Assembly: GCA_031283785.1 (NCBI GenBank)
Contig: JAITBC010000223.1
Span: 1-5,459 of the forward strand
DNA length: 5,459 nt
Direction: 5' to 3'
From: Tannerella sp.
Lineage (GTDB): Bacteria > Bacteroidota > Bacteroidia > Bacteroidales > Tannerellaceae
This document shows, in pieces, positions 5,373-5,459 of this stretch (the stretch's first letter is position 1; each line of letters opens with the position of its first letter). A program made the translations under genes and the position numbers. The notes beneath the pieces were generated by a model. That model did not search any database. It was not told where the DNA came from and was given only the letters and a program-made list of their open reading frames with translations.

Positions 5373-5459
5373 ATGACAGAAATACATATTGGAAAATTGA
5401 TACGGGAAAAAGCGGAAACAGAAGGATATTCCGCATGCCGGTTGGCAAAGCGGTTGCAT
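5373..5459 (+). CDS. Helix-turn-helix (XRE-like) regulator, N-terminal end (partial)
   Basis: The first 29 codons run off the right edge. MTEIHIGKLIREKAETEGYS followed by ACRLAKRLH resembles the small Bacteroidales HTH proteins that begin IHIGKLI.(E/K).....G.S...LA..L and continue with a DNA-recognition helix. The run LIREKAETEG would be helix 1 and CRLAKRLH the start of the helix-turn-helix. These proteins often stand alone and are not typical PUL regulators (hybrid two-component systems, SARP/AraC or ECF sigma/anti-sigma pairs). The gene therefore probably lies beyond the PUL boundary, brought close by the deletion that cut the GH38 gene. The recognition helix is outside the window. Confidence 0.72.
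   Translation, partial: MTEIHIGKLIREKAETEGYSACRLAKRLH

Overview
The window looks like a piece of a Bacteroidota (probably Bacteroidales) chromosome carrying the downstream half of a polysaccharide utilization locus (PUL). The evidence is a SusD-type C-terminus at the left edge, two Bacteroidetes-specific surface lipoproteins, closely spaced same-strand genes without clear Shine-Dalgarno sequences, and A/T-rich spacers. Everything recognisable lies on the + strand; I saw no credible minus-strand gene, RNA gene, CRISPR array or insertion sequence.

Layout: (1) 2-136, the last 44 codons of a SusD/RagB-like lipoprotein. (2) 137-251, an A/T-rich spacer with two short tandem repeats. (3) 252-1538, an intact lipoprotein with the DUF4959-DUF5126-DUF5000 architecture. 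(4) 1553-3133, an intact DUF4998-type lipoprotein with a C-terminal beta-rich domain. (5) 3136-4256, a clan GH-A-like glycoside hydrolase lipoprotein broken by a frameshift near 3495-3545. (6) 4257-4319, about 20 codons that look like the tail of an otherwise lost GH2 gene. (7) 4348-4722, a second GH2 gene reduced to its first ~50 and last ~50 codons, with a further -1 frameshift in an A6 run. (8) 4737-5360, a GH38 alpha-mannosidase cut off after about 185 codons. (9) 5373 to the right edge, the start of a helix-turn-helix regulator, probably unrelated to the PUL.

The intact ancestral cluster would have bound a glycan at the cell surface (SusD plus the two lipoproteins) and hydrolysed it with a GH-A enzyme, two tandem GH2 enzymes and a GH38 alpha-mannosidase. 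GH38 together with a beta-mannosidase-like GH2 hints at a mannose-containing glycan, but that is inference. What remains is lopsided: the binding proteins are open and apparently complete, while every catalytic gene in the window carries at least one disabling lesion. I see no sign of a new system. The most informative feature is this layered decay, including the fossil tail at 4257-4319 that shares about 77% of its bases with the end of the next GH2 remnant.
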